Part shown: piece by piece, positions 1-7,281 of the stretch | How positions within the stretch are numbered: the stretch's first letter is position 1 | How the letters are laid out: each line of letters begins with the position of its first letter | Origin: an uncultured Clostridia bacterium | GTDB taxonomy: Bacteria > Bacillota > Clostridia > Christensenellales > Borkfalkiaceae | Assembly (NCBI GenBank): GCA_947625025.1 | Contig: CANQMQ010000003.1 | Coordinates: forward strand, 29,955 to 93,954 | Length of the DNA: 64,000 nucleotides | Reading direction: 5' to 3' | Program-made: the position numbers and the translations under genes | The notes under the pieces: model-generated | Databases searched by the model: none | What the model saw: only the letters and a program-made list of their open reading frames with translations | Told to the model about the DNA's origin: nothing

Positions 1-777
1 GGCATGGAAGAAGTCGTGGGGCCGCTCGGGTACTCCGATTTGGAGCGCGAAGGCCTCCTTATTGAGGGCTTCGATGAACTCTCCACCTTCGAAGAGCAGT
101 ATAATTACAGTTACTATCAGAAGCTCATAGAAAACAACGGCTATGCGAAGGAAGTGGATTGGGTCGAGCATCAGCTCCGTCTCCCCAAGGAGGAGGACCC
201 GAAGATCCCCCGCGTCGCCAAGAAAATTATGGAGCGGTACAACCTCCATGTCAGCAAGGCAAGGAACATCAGGGAATTCGTGAAGCTGTACGCCGATAAG
301 TTCTTCGATATCTTGGATGAGACGTACACCGAGATCTACGGCACCGTCCCCTTTACGGAGAGCATGAAGAAGGAGCTCATCAAGAGCTTCAAGCAGATCT
401 TGGACCTCCGCTTCGTATTCCTTATTTTGGATGAAAACGAGCGGCCCGTGTGCTTCGGGCTCGCCTTCCCCTCCATCGGAAAGGCATTGCAGAAATCGGG
501 CGGGCGGCTCACCCTCCCCACCCTTCTGAAGATCCTCCGCTCCGTCAAGAACCCCGAAGTCATAGATTTGGGGCTCATCGGCGTGGTACCCGAATACAGA
601 AACAGGGGGCTCACCGCCGTACTCATGCAGAGCATGATGGAAATGCTCAAGACGAGCAAGGCCCAATATTACGAGACCAACTTAAACTTAGAGGACAATC
701 AGGCCATCATCAGCCATTGGAAGATCTTCGACTGCCGTTGCCACAAGCGCCGCCGCAGTTTCGTGAAGCAAATTTGA
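1..777 (+). CDS. GNAT-like N-acyltransferase, 3' part only
   Basis: The frame is open to the left window edge, so the true start lies upstream; the ATG at 4 is internal. About 258 residues are visible. The opening stretch VGPLGYSD, followed by an EGFDE and a YNYSYY segment, resembles the C-terminal half of the large YghO-like GNAT proteins seen in Bacteroidota and Clostridia. The later LGLIGVVPEYRNRGLTAVLM is the acetyl-CoA-binding loop pattern of GNAT enzymes. The acceptor substrate is unknown. It is followed by a strong hairpin and faces the Nudix gene tail to tail. The family call is fairly sure; the function is not. Confidence 0.7.
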   Translation, partial: GMEEVVGPLGYSDLEREGLLIEGFDELSTFEEQYNYSYYQKLIENNGYAKEVDWVEHQLRLPKEEDPKIPRVAKKIMERYNLHVSKARNIREFVKLYADKFFDILDETYTEIYGTVPFTESMKKELIKSFKQILDLRFVFLILDENERPVCFGLAFPSIGKALQKSGGRLTLPTLLKILRSVKNPEVIDLGLIGVVPEYRNRGLTAVLMQSMMEMLKTSKAQYYETNLNLEDNQAIISHWKIFDCRCHKRRRSFVKQI

Positions 778-796
778 GGATAAAATAATGATAGTG

Positions 797-825
797 TGGG
801 CGCCGCGGCTTTGCCGCGGCGCCCA
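797..825. terminator. Convergent hairpin between acyltransferase and Nudix gene
   Basis: A perfect 12-bp GC-rich stem (797-808 with 814-825) and a 5-nt loop lie between two convergent genes. The T-tract is weak on both sides, so termination in either direction is inferred from position and stem strength. Confidence 0.55.
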
Positions 826-830
826 TCAAT

Positions 831-1217
831 TTATAATCCCTTGGAAAGTTTTTGGAGGATGGGGGTATCGGCGGGGCAGAAGGAGTAATCCTGAGCCTCG
901 GAGGGGGTCAGCCACCTGATCTCCTCGTGTTCGAGAAGGGTCAGCGTTCCCCCCACGATCTCACAGCGGTAGAGGCTGAGGTGCACGGTGAGGTCCGGGT
1001 AGGCATGGGTGACTTCGAAGAACTTCTCCCCCACCTTCACCTCGATCGCGAGCTCCTCCCTGCATTCCCTTGCAAGGGCTTCTTCATGGGTCTCCCCCGC
1101 TTCCACCTTTCCGCCCACGAACTCCCACAGGCCGCCCCGCGCCTTCTCCTTGGGACGCTTACAGGCAAGAAATTTTCCATTTTGCACGATGAGGGCGGCA
1201 ACGACTTCCTTTTTCAT
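831..1217 (-). CDS. Nudix hydrolase, MutT-like
   Basis: A 128-aa protein with a Nudix box at residues 36-55: G36, E42, then R50-E51 and E54-E55, matching Gx5Ex7REUxEE. The last two positions of the consensus (GU) read as Ala-Ile instead. The size and the KRPKEK/LWEFVGGK context fit the 8-oxo-dGTP diphosphatase (MutT/YtkD-like) group, which cleans oxidised nucleotides, but the substrate is inferred. The start at 1217 was chosen because its ATGA overlaps the end of the lipid-kinase gene by 4 bp; the longer open frame upstream has no family similarity. Last gene of the RNase J operon. Confidence 0.85.
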   Translation of the reverse strand: MKKEVVAALIVQNGKFLACKRPKEKARGGLWEFVGGKVEAGETHEEALARECREELAIEVKVGEKFFEVTHAYPDLTVHLSLYRCEIVGGTLTLLEHEEIRWLTPSEAQDYSFCPADTPILQKLSKGL

Positions 1218-2107
1218 ACTTTTTTCCTCTTCGGTACGCATACGTTGACATGTGCGGGGAGCACTTCGATTTCCACATCCCCCTTGATGCCTTCCTCGCC
1301 ATCGAAGTCCCAAGTAAGCATTTCTGAGGTGTGGATGCGGACATGGTCCCCCCGAAATATCTCAATGTCCCTTTTTTTGATTTTGATCCCGAATACCATG
1401 AGGGCGGCCACGGAGAAGAATGCCCCGATTTTTTGGAAGAAGTTGGGGCGCTTCGCCTGCTTCACGAGGGCCACCTCGAGCTTGCCATCCGCCATGCTCG
1501 CACTGCGGTTTACGGGGAACCGCGCAACCGATCTCCCATTCATCACGAGGATGAGCACGCAGTCCGTAGAGAATTCCTCTCCGCATTCCCCTTCTACGGG
1601 GAACACCTCGAACTTTAGGTTATTTTTGAGGCCGTGAAAGACGTAAGCAAACCACCCGAGCGCCCGCTTCTGGCGTTGGGACGTCATGTAGGTGAGGGAA
1701 GTGAGCGTTCCCGCGGCCACGATATACATGGCATAATACTGCCCGTTGACGAGGAGGCAATCGAGGGCGGCGCGCCTGCCCTTCAGAATGACGCCGAGCG
1801 CCCCGCGCACACTGCGGGGAATGCCGAGGGAGACCGCGATATCGTTGGTCGTGCCGGAAGGGAGGTAGCCGAGCGGCACCTTGCCCGCCGCCTGCACCAC
1901 CTTGTTGAACGTCCCGTCCCCACCCGAAAAGACGATGAGGTCATACTGCCCCTCTGCTTTTTTTACCTTCTCCGTGAGGTCCTCGGGGCTCTTCGTCTCG
2001 TAGATCTCCACCTCGTATTGCGATTCGAGGCGGCGGCGGATGTAGGGAAGTTTACGGGCGATCTTGCCCTTTCCCGATTGCGGGTTGTAGAGGAACAGAC
2101 ACTTCAC
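1214..2107 (-). CDS. Diacylglycerol/lipid kinase family protein (DagK/YegS-like)
   Basis: A 297-aa protein starting with GTG at 2107. The DAGK catalytic domain shows the nucleotide-binding SGGDGT at residues 61-66 and PSGTTND at 83-89. The family phosphorylates diacylglycerol or related lipids at the membrane and recycles them into phospholipid synthesis. The GTG directly precedes the conserved KCLFLYNPQSGKGK beta strand, and no Shine-Dalgarno is visible. A consensus promoter at 2115-2143 would start transcription at the GTG itself, so the gene may be read as a leaderless message besides operon read-through. It overlaps the Nudix gene by 4 bp. Confidence 0.85.
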   Translation of the reverse strand: MKCLFLYNPQSGKGKIARKLPYIRRRLESQYEVEIYETKSPEDLTEKVKKAEGQYDLIVFSGGDGTFNKVVQAAGKVPLGYLPSGTTNDIAVSLGIPRSVRGALGVILKGRRAALDCLLVNGQYYAMYIVAAGTLTSLTYMTSQRQKRALGWFAYVFHGLKNNLKFEVFPVEGECGEEFSTDCVLILVMNGRSVARFPVNRSASMADGKLEVALVKQAKRPNFFQKIGAFFSVAALMVFGIKIKKRDIEIFRGDHVRIHTSEMLTWDFDGEEGIKGDVEIEVLPAHVNVCVPKRKKV

Positions 2108-2114
2108 GGTAATT

Positions 2115-2143
2115 ATTATAGCGGAAAATCCCGCCGCTTGCAA
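2115..2143 (-). promoter_or_regulatory. Promoter for lipid kinase, predicted leaderless
   Basis: The minus strand carries TTGCAA (2143-2138), a 17-bp spacer and TATAAT (2120-2115). Seven bases later comes the GTG start at 2107, so the predicted +1 falls on or next to the start codon. Confidence 0.6.
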
Positions 2144-2149
2144 TCATTT

Positions 2150-2839
2150 TCAGGCGAAATATTTGTGAGCGCTTACGATTGCCATGAGGAGGGTGACTTG
2201 CAAGTACCTGAGGTCCTTTGCAAACAGGATGCCCGTGGCGAGCTCCCGCGCCCGACGCGCGGTGCGCCTGAGCAGGACGTTCCACAGCCCGAAGCCCTCC
2301 GCCGCATTGCCCTCCGCAAGCCCCGAGAGCGATGCCGCGATGCCGTTTGTTGCCGCCCGTGCCTCCTCCTGCGTGAGGCTGTTCTGCTCCAATCCGTTGG
2401 CGGCATCGAAGCACATGCGGGCACAGCTCTCCGCCGTGCTCAAATTCGAGACCACATGATTTTTCCCCATACCATGCCCGAGACTCAGCTCAAATTCTTT
2501 GCAGGAAAGGGTCAGAATGGTCACGTCTACGCCCCGCCCTTTCAAGAGGCTCCCCACGAATTCGGCATCGGAGGCGGAGTAGTACCCCGCAAGCACGGCG
2601 TAGCTCTCTCCCCCCTCCTCATAGAGGTACCCCGCCCCGCCCGCAAGGTAGCTATCCCCCGCAACGGCGGCCGAGGTCTCCCGCGCACACCTCCGTGCGA
2701 GGAAGTAGTATTCCTTCCCATAGGAAATGACGGCGACCGCCTGCGCATGGCATGAGAACACGGCGAGGAGCACGAGTAAGAGGGCGATGAACAGGGCGAG
2801 CGCGCAGAAAAAAATCCCGCCCTTACCAAACGTTCGCAT
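2150..2839 (-). CDS. Single-pass membrane protein with SPOR-like segment
   Basis: A 229-aa protein with an N-terminal hydrophobic anchor at residues 9-32. The extracytoplasmic part contains SYAVLAGYYSASDAEFV followed by a short helix and VDVTIL, a pattern like SPOR (peptidoglycan-binding) domains, though weak. The C-terminal 100 residues are helical with no recognised motif. It lies 34 bp downstream of trhP in the same operon. A role at the cell wall is inference; function otherwise unknown. Confidence 0.6.
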   Translation of the reverse strand: MRTFGKGGIFFCALALFIALLLVLLAVFSCHAQAVAVISYGKEYYFLARRCARETSAAVAGDSYLAGGAGYLYEEGGESYAVLAGYYSASDAEFVGSLLKGRGVDVTILTLSCKEFELSLGHGMGKNHVVSNLSTAESCARMCFDAANGLEQNSLTQEEARAATNGIAASLSGLAEGNAAEGFGLWNVLLRRTARRARELATGILFAKDLRYLQVTLLMAIVSAHKYFA

Positions 2840-2873
2840 AGTCTATCCTATGCGCGGGCGGGCGGGAATACGA

Positions 2874-4052
2874 TTATTTTCTTCTGCGGAGGATGTCTCC
2901 CGCATGGAGGGGGTAGGGGCAATCCAATTTGTAGACGGCCTGCACGAGTTTGGCGTCCGTGCACGAGAGGCCGTCGGGGCCCTCCATGTGTGCTACTTGA
3001 AACGCCTTGCCGAAGTACGCATGCGGGGAGAGAACTTCAAGCGTATCCCCCTCGAAGAAGCGGCTCCGCATCTCCACCGAGGCCCTTCCGTTCTCGTAAT
3101 CCTGCACGATGGCGATAAATTCACAGCTCCCGTCCCTCTGGGAATTCTCGAATGACTGCATGCCGCGGGGCGAGAAGCCATCCGCGTATTCGCGGTGCGT
3201 GAGGGTGTTGAGCTCCTCCCCGAGCGCATCCGAGTACCCCATGTCCATGATATGCCTGTACGCATTGACGACGGTGGCGAGGTAATACTCGCTCTTCATG
3301 CGCCCCTCGATCTTGAAGGAGCACACCCCAGCCGCCGCAAGGGCGGGAAGGCGGGCGCTGAGGTTGAGGTCCTTGCTGTTGAGAAGGTAGGTCCCCTTAT
3401 CGTCCTCTTCGAGGGGGAGCCAGCCGCTCTTTTGGTCCTTGGCACGGATCTCAAAGGCGTAGCGGCAGGCCTGTACGCATGCCCCGCGATTGGAAGAGCG
3501 GCCGTCGAGGTAATCCGAGAGGTAGCACCGCCCGCTGTAGGAGACGCAGGCGGCGCCGTGCACAAAGGCCTCGAGCTCCAATGCGGGGACGGCCGCGTGG
3601 ATCTCGGCGATCTCTTCCACCGTCACCTCGCGGGCGAGCACCACCCGCCTTGCTCCGAGGTCGTAATACGCCTGAGCCGCCGCCACATTCATCACATTCG
3701 CCTGTGTGGAGATGTGTACGGGAAGGCGCGGCGCATGGCGACGCGCGAGAGAGAGGGCACCCATGTCCGAAACGAGCACGCCGTCCGCACCCATTTCCTG
3801 CAACCGCTCGAAGTAGCTTCCGAGAAGGGCAAGGTCGCTGTTGCGGGCGAAGATGTTGGCGGCAACGTACACCTTCTTGCCGCGGGCGTGGGCGTAATCC
3901 AACCCCTCCTTGAGCTCTTCATCCGTAAAATTATCGGCAAAGGTGCGTAAAGAAAAGGATTTGCCGCCGAGGTACACGGCATCGGCGCCGAAATAGAGGG
4001 CGAGTTTGAGTTTTTTGAGGTTGCCCGCGGGGGCAAGCAGTTCGGCTTTCAT
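2874..4052 (-). CDS. trhP: Peptidase U32 family tRNA hydroxylase TrhP
   Basis: A 392-aa protein with the U32 signature EAFVHGAACVSYSGRCYLS at residues 161-179 and an N-terminal TIM-barrel-like half (LLAPAGNL, GADAVYLGG, ISTQANV). U32 proteins of this kind (YrrN/YrrO in Bacillus subtilis, YegQ in Escherichia coli) are prephenate-dependent enzymes that make 5-hydroxyuridine at wobble position 34 of certain tRNAs. The adjacent upstream gene, 3 bp away, is the methyltransferase that acts next, which strongly supports this over a protease role. Only one copy is present, whereas B. subtilis has two adjacent paralogues. Confidence 0.85.
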   Translation of the reverse strand: MKAELLAPAGNLKKLKLALYFGADAVYLGGKSFSLRTFADNFTDEELKEGLDYAHARGKKVYVAANIFARNSDLALLGSYFERLQEMGADGVLVSDMGALSLARRHAPRLPVHISTQANVMNVAAAQAYYDLGARRVVLAREVTVEEIAEIHAAVPALELEAFVHGAACVSYSGRCYLSDYLDGRSSNRGACVQACRYAFEIRAKDQKSGWLPLEEDDKGTYLLNSKDLNLSARLPALAAAGVCSFKIEGRMKSEYYLATVVNAYRHIMDMGYSDALGEELNTLTHREYADGFSPRGMQSFENSQRDGSCEFIAIVQDYENGRASVEMRSRFFEGDTLEVLSPHAYFGKAFQVAHMEGPDGLSCTDAKLVQAVYKLDCPYPLHAGDILRRRK

Positions 4053-4055
4053 CGG

Positions 4056-4628
4056 CTATCTCTTCACGGAGACGGCGAGCCCCTCTCCGTATTTGTAAAT
4101 TTTGGTGTCGTAATCGGGGTCGGAACACAGCCAATCGCAGTATTCCCTCAAATGTTCCGCAAGCATGCGGCGCTTGGCGGGCACGTTGCCGCTCAGAAAC
4201 AGTACGTCGTCCGAAAAGAGGGTGCCGCCCCTTACGAGGAGCCGCTTGCAATCCTCATAGTAACGGCGATACTGCACCTTGGGCCCATCGAGAAAGATGA
4301 AATCGAAGGGCCCCATGAGGTAGGGAAGCACCTCGGCCGCGTCCCCTTCGATGAGCTCCGCCCTCCCGTCGACGCCGAATTCACGGTAGATGTTACGGGC
4401 GCGTGCCGCGCGGGCGGGGTCCTTTTCGATCATGAAGCCGCGGCAATCCGAACAAAGAAGGAGCGCGGTTGAGGTAAGCCCCTCCCCCGCGCCGATCTCC
4501 AAAAACGACTTAGCCCCCCTTGCGCACTGCATGAGGAGGGCAAGCGTCTCATCCGCACAAGTCGGGTCCCTTCCCGCCTTCGCCGCTTCCCTGAGGGCGA
4601 GAAGGCGGGGCGGAAGGTTCAATTCCAT
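4056..4628 (-). CDS. trmR: tRNA 5-hydroxyuridine methyltransferase TrmR (O-methyltransferase)
   Basis: A 190-aa class I SAM methyltransferase: FLEIGAGEGLTS at residues 42-53 is the SAM-binding motif, EKD near 68-70 the acidic ribose contact, and FLDGPK at 112-117 a family hallmark. TrmR (YrrM) methylates ho5U34 to mo5U34 in tRNA. The tight pairing with trhP reproduces the B. subtilis yrrMNO order. It overlaps the upstream membrane-protein gene by 10 bp. Confidence 0.85.
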   Translation of the reverse strand: MELNLPPRLLALREAAKAGRDPTCADETLALLMQCARGAKSFLEIGAGEGLTSTALLLCSDCRGFMIEKDPARAARARNIYREFGVDGRAELIEGDAAEVLPYLMGPFDFIFLDGPKVQYRRYYEDCKRLLVRGGTLFSDDVLFLSGNVPAKRRMLAEHLREYCDWLCSDPDYDTKIYKYGEGLAVSVKR

Positions 4629-5275
4629 TCTTCCCCCCTTGCGGCGACTTCGGCCTCGTAATGCCGCCCCAAGATACGGCTCACCACGGGGAAGGAAGAA
4701 TCCACCGCAGAGGCGGGCAGGGGCGAAGTATCCCGCGCCGTAAAGAGGCGGGAGAAGATGGCGGTGAGGATCTCGAGCTGCGTCTTGTAGATCTCGGCAT
4801 GCGCGCAGTCCCTTCTGAACTCCTCGAATTCGCTCCGCGCCGTCTCGAATTCTCCTTCATCGAGCTTGATGAGGATGTAGCAGTAGGCCGTCTTATACTT
4901 CCAGCCCATGCCGCCCCCGTTGCGTAAGATCTCGATGTACTTCTTCGCCGTGGGGAGGTCGTCGAGCGCCATCGAGGCACGGACGTACCGCTGAAGCGCC
5001 ACCATGCGTACGAGGAAGAAGAGGGGGCTCTTCATGTGCTTCTCAATGACGGCCCGCTCCTCCGCGTACTTCTTCTCCTCACAGAGCTTGATACATTTGA
5101 GGTTGAGGTTGTCCTGCGCAATCACGGTGGAGACGCCAAACAGCGAAATGACTGCCAAAATGGGCCCCAAGACGCTTGCGGTGAGGACGTCGAGCACGAA
5201 CCCGACGATGGAAACTGCAACAAAGACTGCCACCGAAGATATTCCGAGGACGTAGAGTACAGTGCGGCGTTTCAT
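4619..5275 (-). CDS. Membrane protein with TPR-like helical tail
   Basis: A 218-aa protein with two N-terminal transmembrane segments (about residues 6-28 and 30-52). A soluble region of paired helices follows (CIKLCEEKKYAEERAVIEKH, LPTAKKYIEILRNGG, FETARSEFEEFRRD) that resembles degenerate TPR units. The start at 5275 has a good GGAAGAAGG ribosome site; a longer frame upstream does not. It lies between RNase J and trmR. No specific function recognised. Confidence 0.65.
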   Translation of the reverse strand: MKRRTVLYVLGISSVAVFVAVSIVGFVLDVLTASVLGPILAVISLFGVSTVIAQDNLNLKCIKLCEEKKYAEERAVIEKHMKSPLFFLVRMVALQRYVRASMALDDLPTAKKYIEILRNGGGMGWKYKTAYCYILIKLDEGEFETARSEFEEFRRDCAHAEIYKTQLEILTAIFSRLFTARDTSPLPASAVDSSFPVVSRILGRHYEAEVAARGEEWN

Positions 5276-5294
5276 CCTTCTTCCCCCTATTTCG

Positions 5295-7190
5295 TTAAAT
5301 ATCCTGCACAATCGCGACGATCATGGGCGACTGTTTGGTACGCCTGAACAAGTAATTCTTTACGGCCCGCCTGAGCGCTTCGGAGGCCTCTTCGGAGGAA
5401 CAGCGCACGGGAAGCCCATCCACTGCCCTTCTTACGATGTCCTTGAGTTCCCGCTCGAAGCCCTTCTCCACCGAGGAGACAAAGCCGCGCGAGACGACGG
5501 CGGGGTCCCCCACGAGGATGCCGTCCGAGCGGGTGACGCTCACGATGAACAGCCCCTCTCCGGACATGCGGATGCGATCCTGCAAAACTTCTGCGGTGGC
5601 GTAGTCCTCAAACCCATCCCCGTCGATGAGCCGTGCCCCCGCGGGGAAACTTGCCCCCTGCTTTAAGGTGGTATCGGTGACTTCAACGGTATTGCCGATG
5701 GCGGGAATGAAGATGTGGGAGGCGGGCATGCCGAGCTCCTGCGCAAGCAGGGCGTGGCGCTTCAAGTGCCTGTATTCCCCGTGTACGGGAATGAAGAACT
5801 TGGGCTTTAGGAGGGAGTGCATAATTTTATGCTCTTCCTGGCAGGCATGGCCCGAGACGTGGATCTTTTCGAGGCTCTCATACACCACTTCCGCGCCCCG
5901 CTTCATGAGGTTGTTGATGACGCGGTAGATCATGCGCTCGTTGCCCGGGATGGGGCTTGCCGAGATGATGATGGTATCGTTGGAGCCGATGGTCACCTTG
6001 TTGAATTCGCCCTCCGCCATGCGGGTGAGCGCGGACATGGGTTCCCCCTGTGAGCCCGTGGAGACAATGACGATCTCGCGGTCGAAGTAGTTCTTCGTCT
6101 TTTCGACGTCTACGAGAACACCCTCGGGAATGGTGATTTCCCCGATTTTGGAGGCCGCCTCGACGACGCTCAGCATGCTCCTGCCCGAGAGGGCCACCTT
6201 CCTTCTGAATTTCACCGCGATGTCGATGATCTGTTGCAGGCGGTGTACGTTGGAGGCGAAGGTCGCAATGATGATGCGCCTGTTGGCATGCTCGGAGAAG
6301 AGGTGCTCGAGGGTGGTACCCACCACCTTCTCGCTCATCGTGAACCCGCTCCGCTCGATGTTGGTGGATTCCCCGAGGTATAAAAGCACCCCCTTCCTGC
6401 CATATTCGGCGAGTTCGGCAAGGTCTACGGGCTTGCCCGCAACGGGCGTTAAATCTATCTTAAAGTCTCCGCTGTGGAAAATGACGCCGTACGGGGTCTC
6501 AACGGCAAGGGCGGTCGCTCCCGCGATCGAGTGGTTGACGTTTACGATGTTCACCGTAAACACCCCCGCCCTTATCTTATCCTTGGGGGAGACGGTCTGC
6601 AGGAGCACGTCGTTCATGCGGTGCTCCCGCAGCTTGTTCTCCACGAGGGCAAGGGTGAGCTTGGTGCCGTATACGGGCACCTTGGGGAGCTCTGCCATGA
6701 GGTAGGGTACCCCGCCGATGTGGTCCTCGTGGCCATGCGTCAGAAAGACGCCCCGCACCTTGCGCTTGTTGGCGGAAAGGTAGGAGATATCGGGGAATAC
6801 GAGGTCGATGCCCGGCATCTCCTCTGTGGGGAAAATGACGCCTGCATCGATGACGATGATGTCATTCCCGTATTCGATGGCCGTCATATTCTTGCCGATC
6901 TCGCCCACGCCGCCGAAGAAGAGGATCTTGACGGGCTTCTTTTGGGGCTGTTTTACGGCAGGCCGCGTTTTGGGCGCTGCGGGCGCTTGCTTTCTCTCCT
7001 GCTGTTTTACGGGGGCAGGTTTCCCCTTGACGCGGGGCAGGCGCTTCTTCTCCTCCTCCCGCTTGCCCGCCTTGGGCGCGGCCTTCCTGTTCTGTTCACG
7101 GCGGTACGCCTCAATGCCGTTCAATATGGCAAGTTCTACGGCGTCCGCGTTTTTCCGGTCTCTTATTTTATTGCTGTCTTTTTGGTTCAA
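5295..7190 (-). CDS. rnj: Ribonuclease J
   Basis: A 631-aa metallo-beta-lactamase/beta-CASP nuclease. The zinc motif THGHEDHIGG is at residues 151-160, preceded by ILFFGGVGEIGKNM. Later STGSQGEPMSAL, SGHACQEE and FIPVHGEYRHL are RNase J signatures. It acts as 5'-3' exonuclease and endonuclease in mRNA decay and rRNA maturation. The first 85 residues are a Lys/Ala/Pro-rich, probably disordered extension absent from typical 555-aa RNase J1. An AGGAG ribosome site precedes the ATG. Head of a seven-gene minus-strand operon. Confidence 0.95.
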   Translation of the reverse strand: MNQKDSNKIRDRKNADAVELAILNGIEAYRREQNRKAAPKAGKREEEKKRLPRVKGKPAPVKQQERKQAPAAPKTRPAVKQPQKKPVKILFFGGVGEIGKNMTAIEYGNDIIVIDAGVIFPTEEMPGIDLVFPDISYLSANKRKVRGVFLTHGHEDHIGGVPYLMAELPKVPVYGTKLTLALVENKLREHRMNDVLLQTVSPKDKIRAGVFTVNIVNVNHSIAGATALAVETPYGVIFHSGDFKIDLTPVAGKPVDLAELAEYGRKGVLLYLGESTNIERSGFTMSEKVVGTTLEHLFSEHANRRIIIATFASNVHRLQQIIDIAVKFRRKVALSGRSMLSVVEAASKIGEITIPEGVLVDVEKTKNYFDREIVIVSTGSQGEPMSALTRMAEGEFNKVTIGSNDTIIISASPIPGNERMIYRVINNLMKRGAEVVYESLEKIHVSGHACQEEHKIMHSLLKPKFFIPVHGEYRHLKRHALLAQELGMPASHIFIPAIGNTVEVTDTTLKQGASFPAGARLIDGDGFEDYATAEVLQDRIRMSGEGLFIVSVTRSDGILVGDPAVVSRGFVSSVEKGFERELKDIVRRAVDGLPVRCSSEEASEALRRAVKNYLFRRTKQSPMIVAIVQDI

Positions 7191-7220
7191 TGGTTACTCC
7201 TGACTTTGATATCGCTTTGC

Positions 7221-7250
7221 AACAAAACGGGAGAGCCGTAATGACTCTCC
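7221..7250 (-). terminator. Terminator after acidic repeat protein gene
   Basis: The minus strand has a GGAGAG/CTCTCC stem (7250-7245 with 7235-7230) followed by CGTTTTGTT. It separates the acidic repeat gene from the RNase J operon. Confidence 0.6.
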
Positions 7251-7281
7251 TCGTCTGTATACTTCGGATTATGATAGTTTC

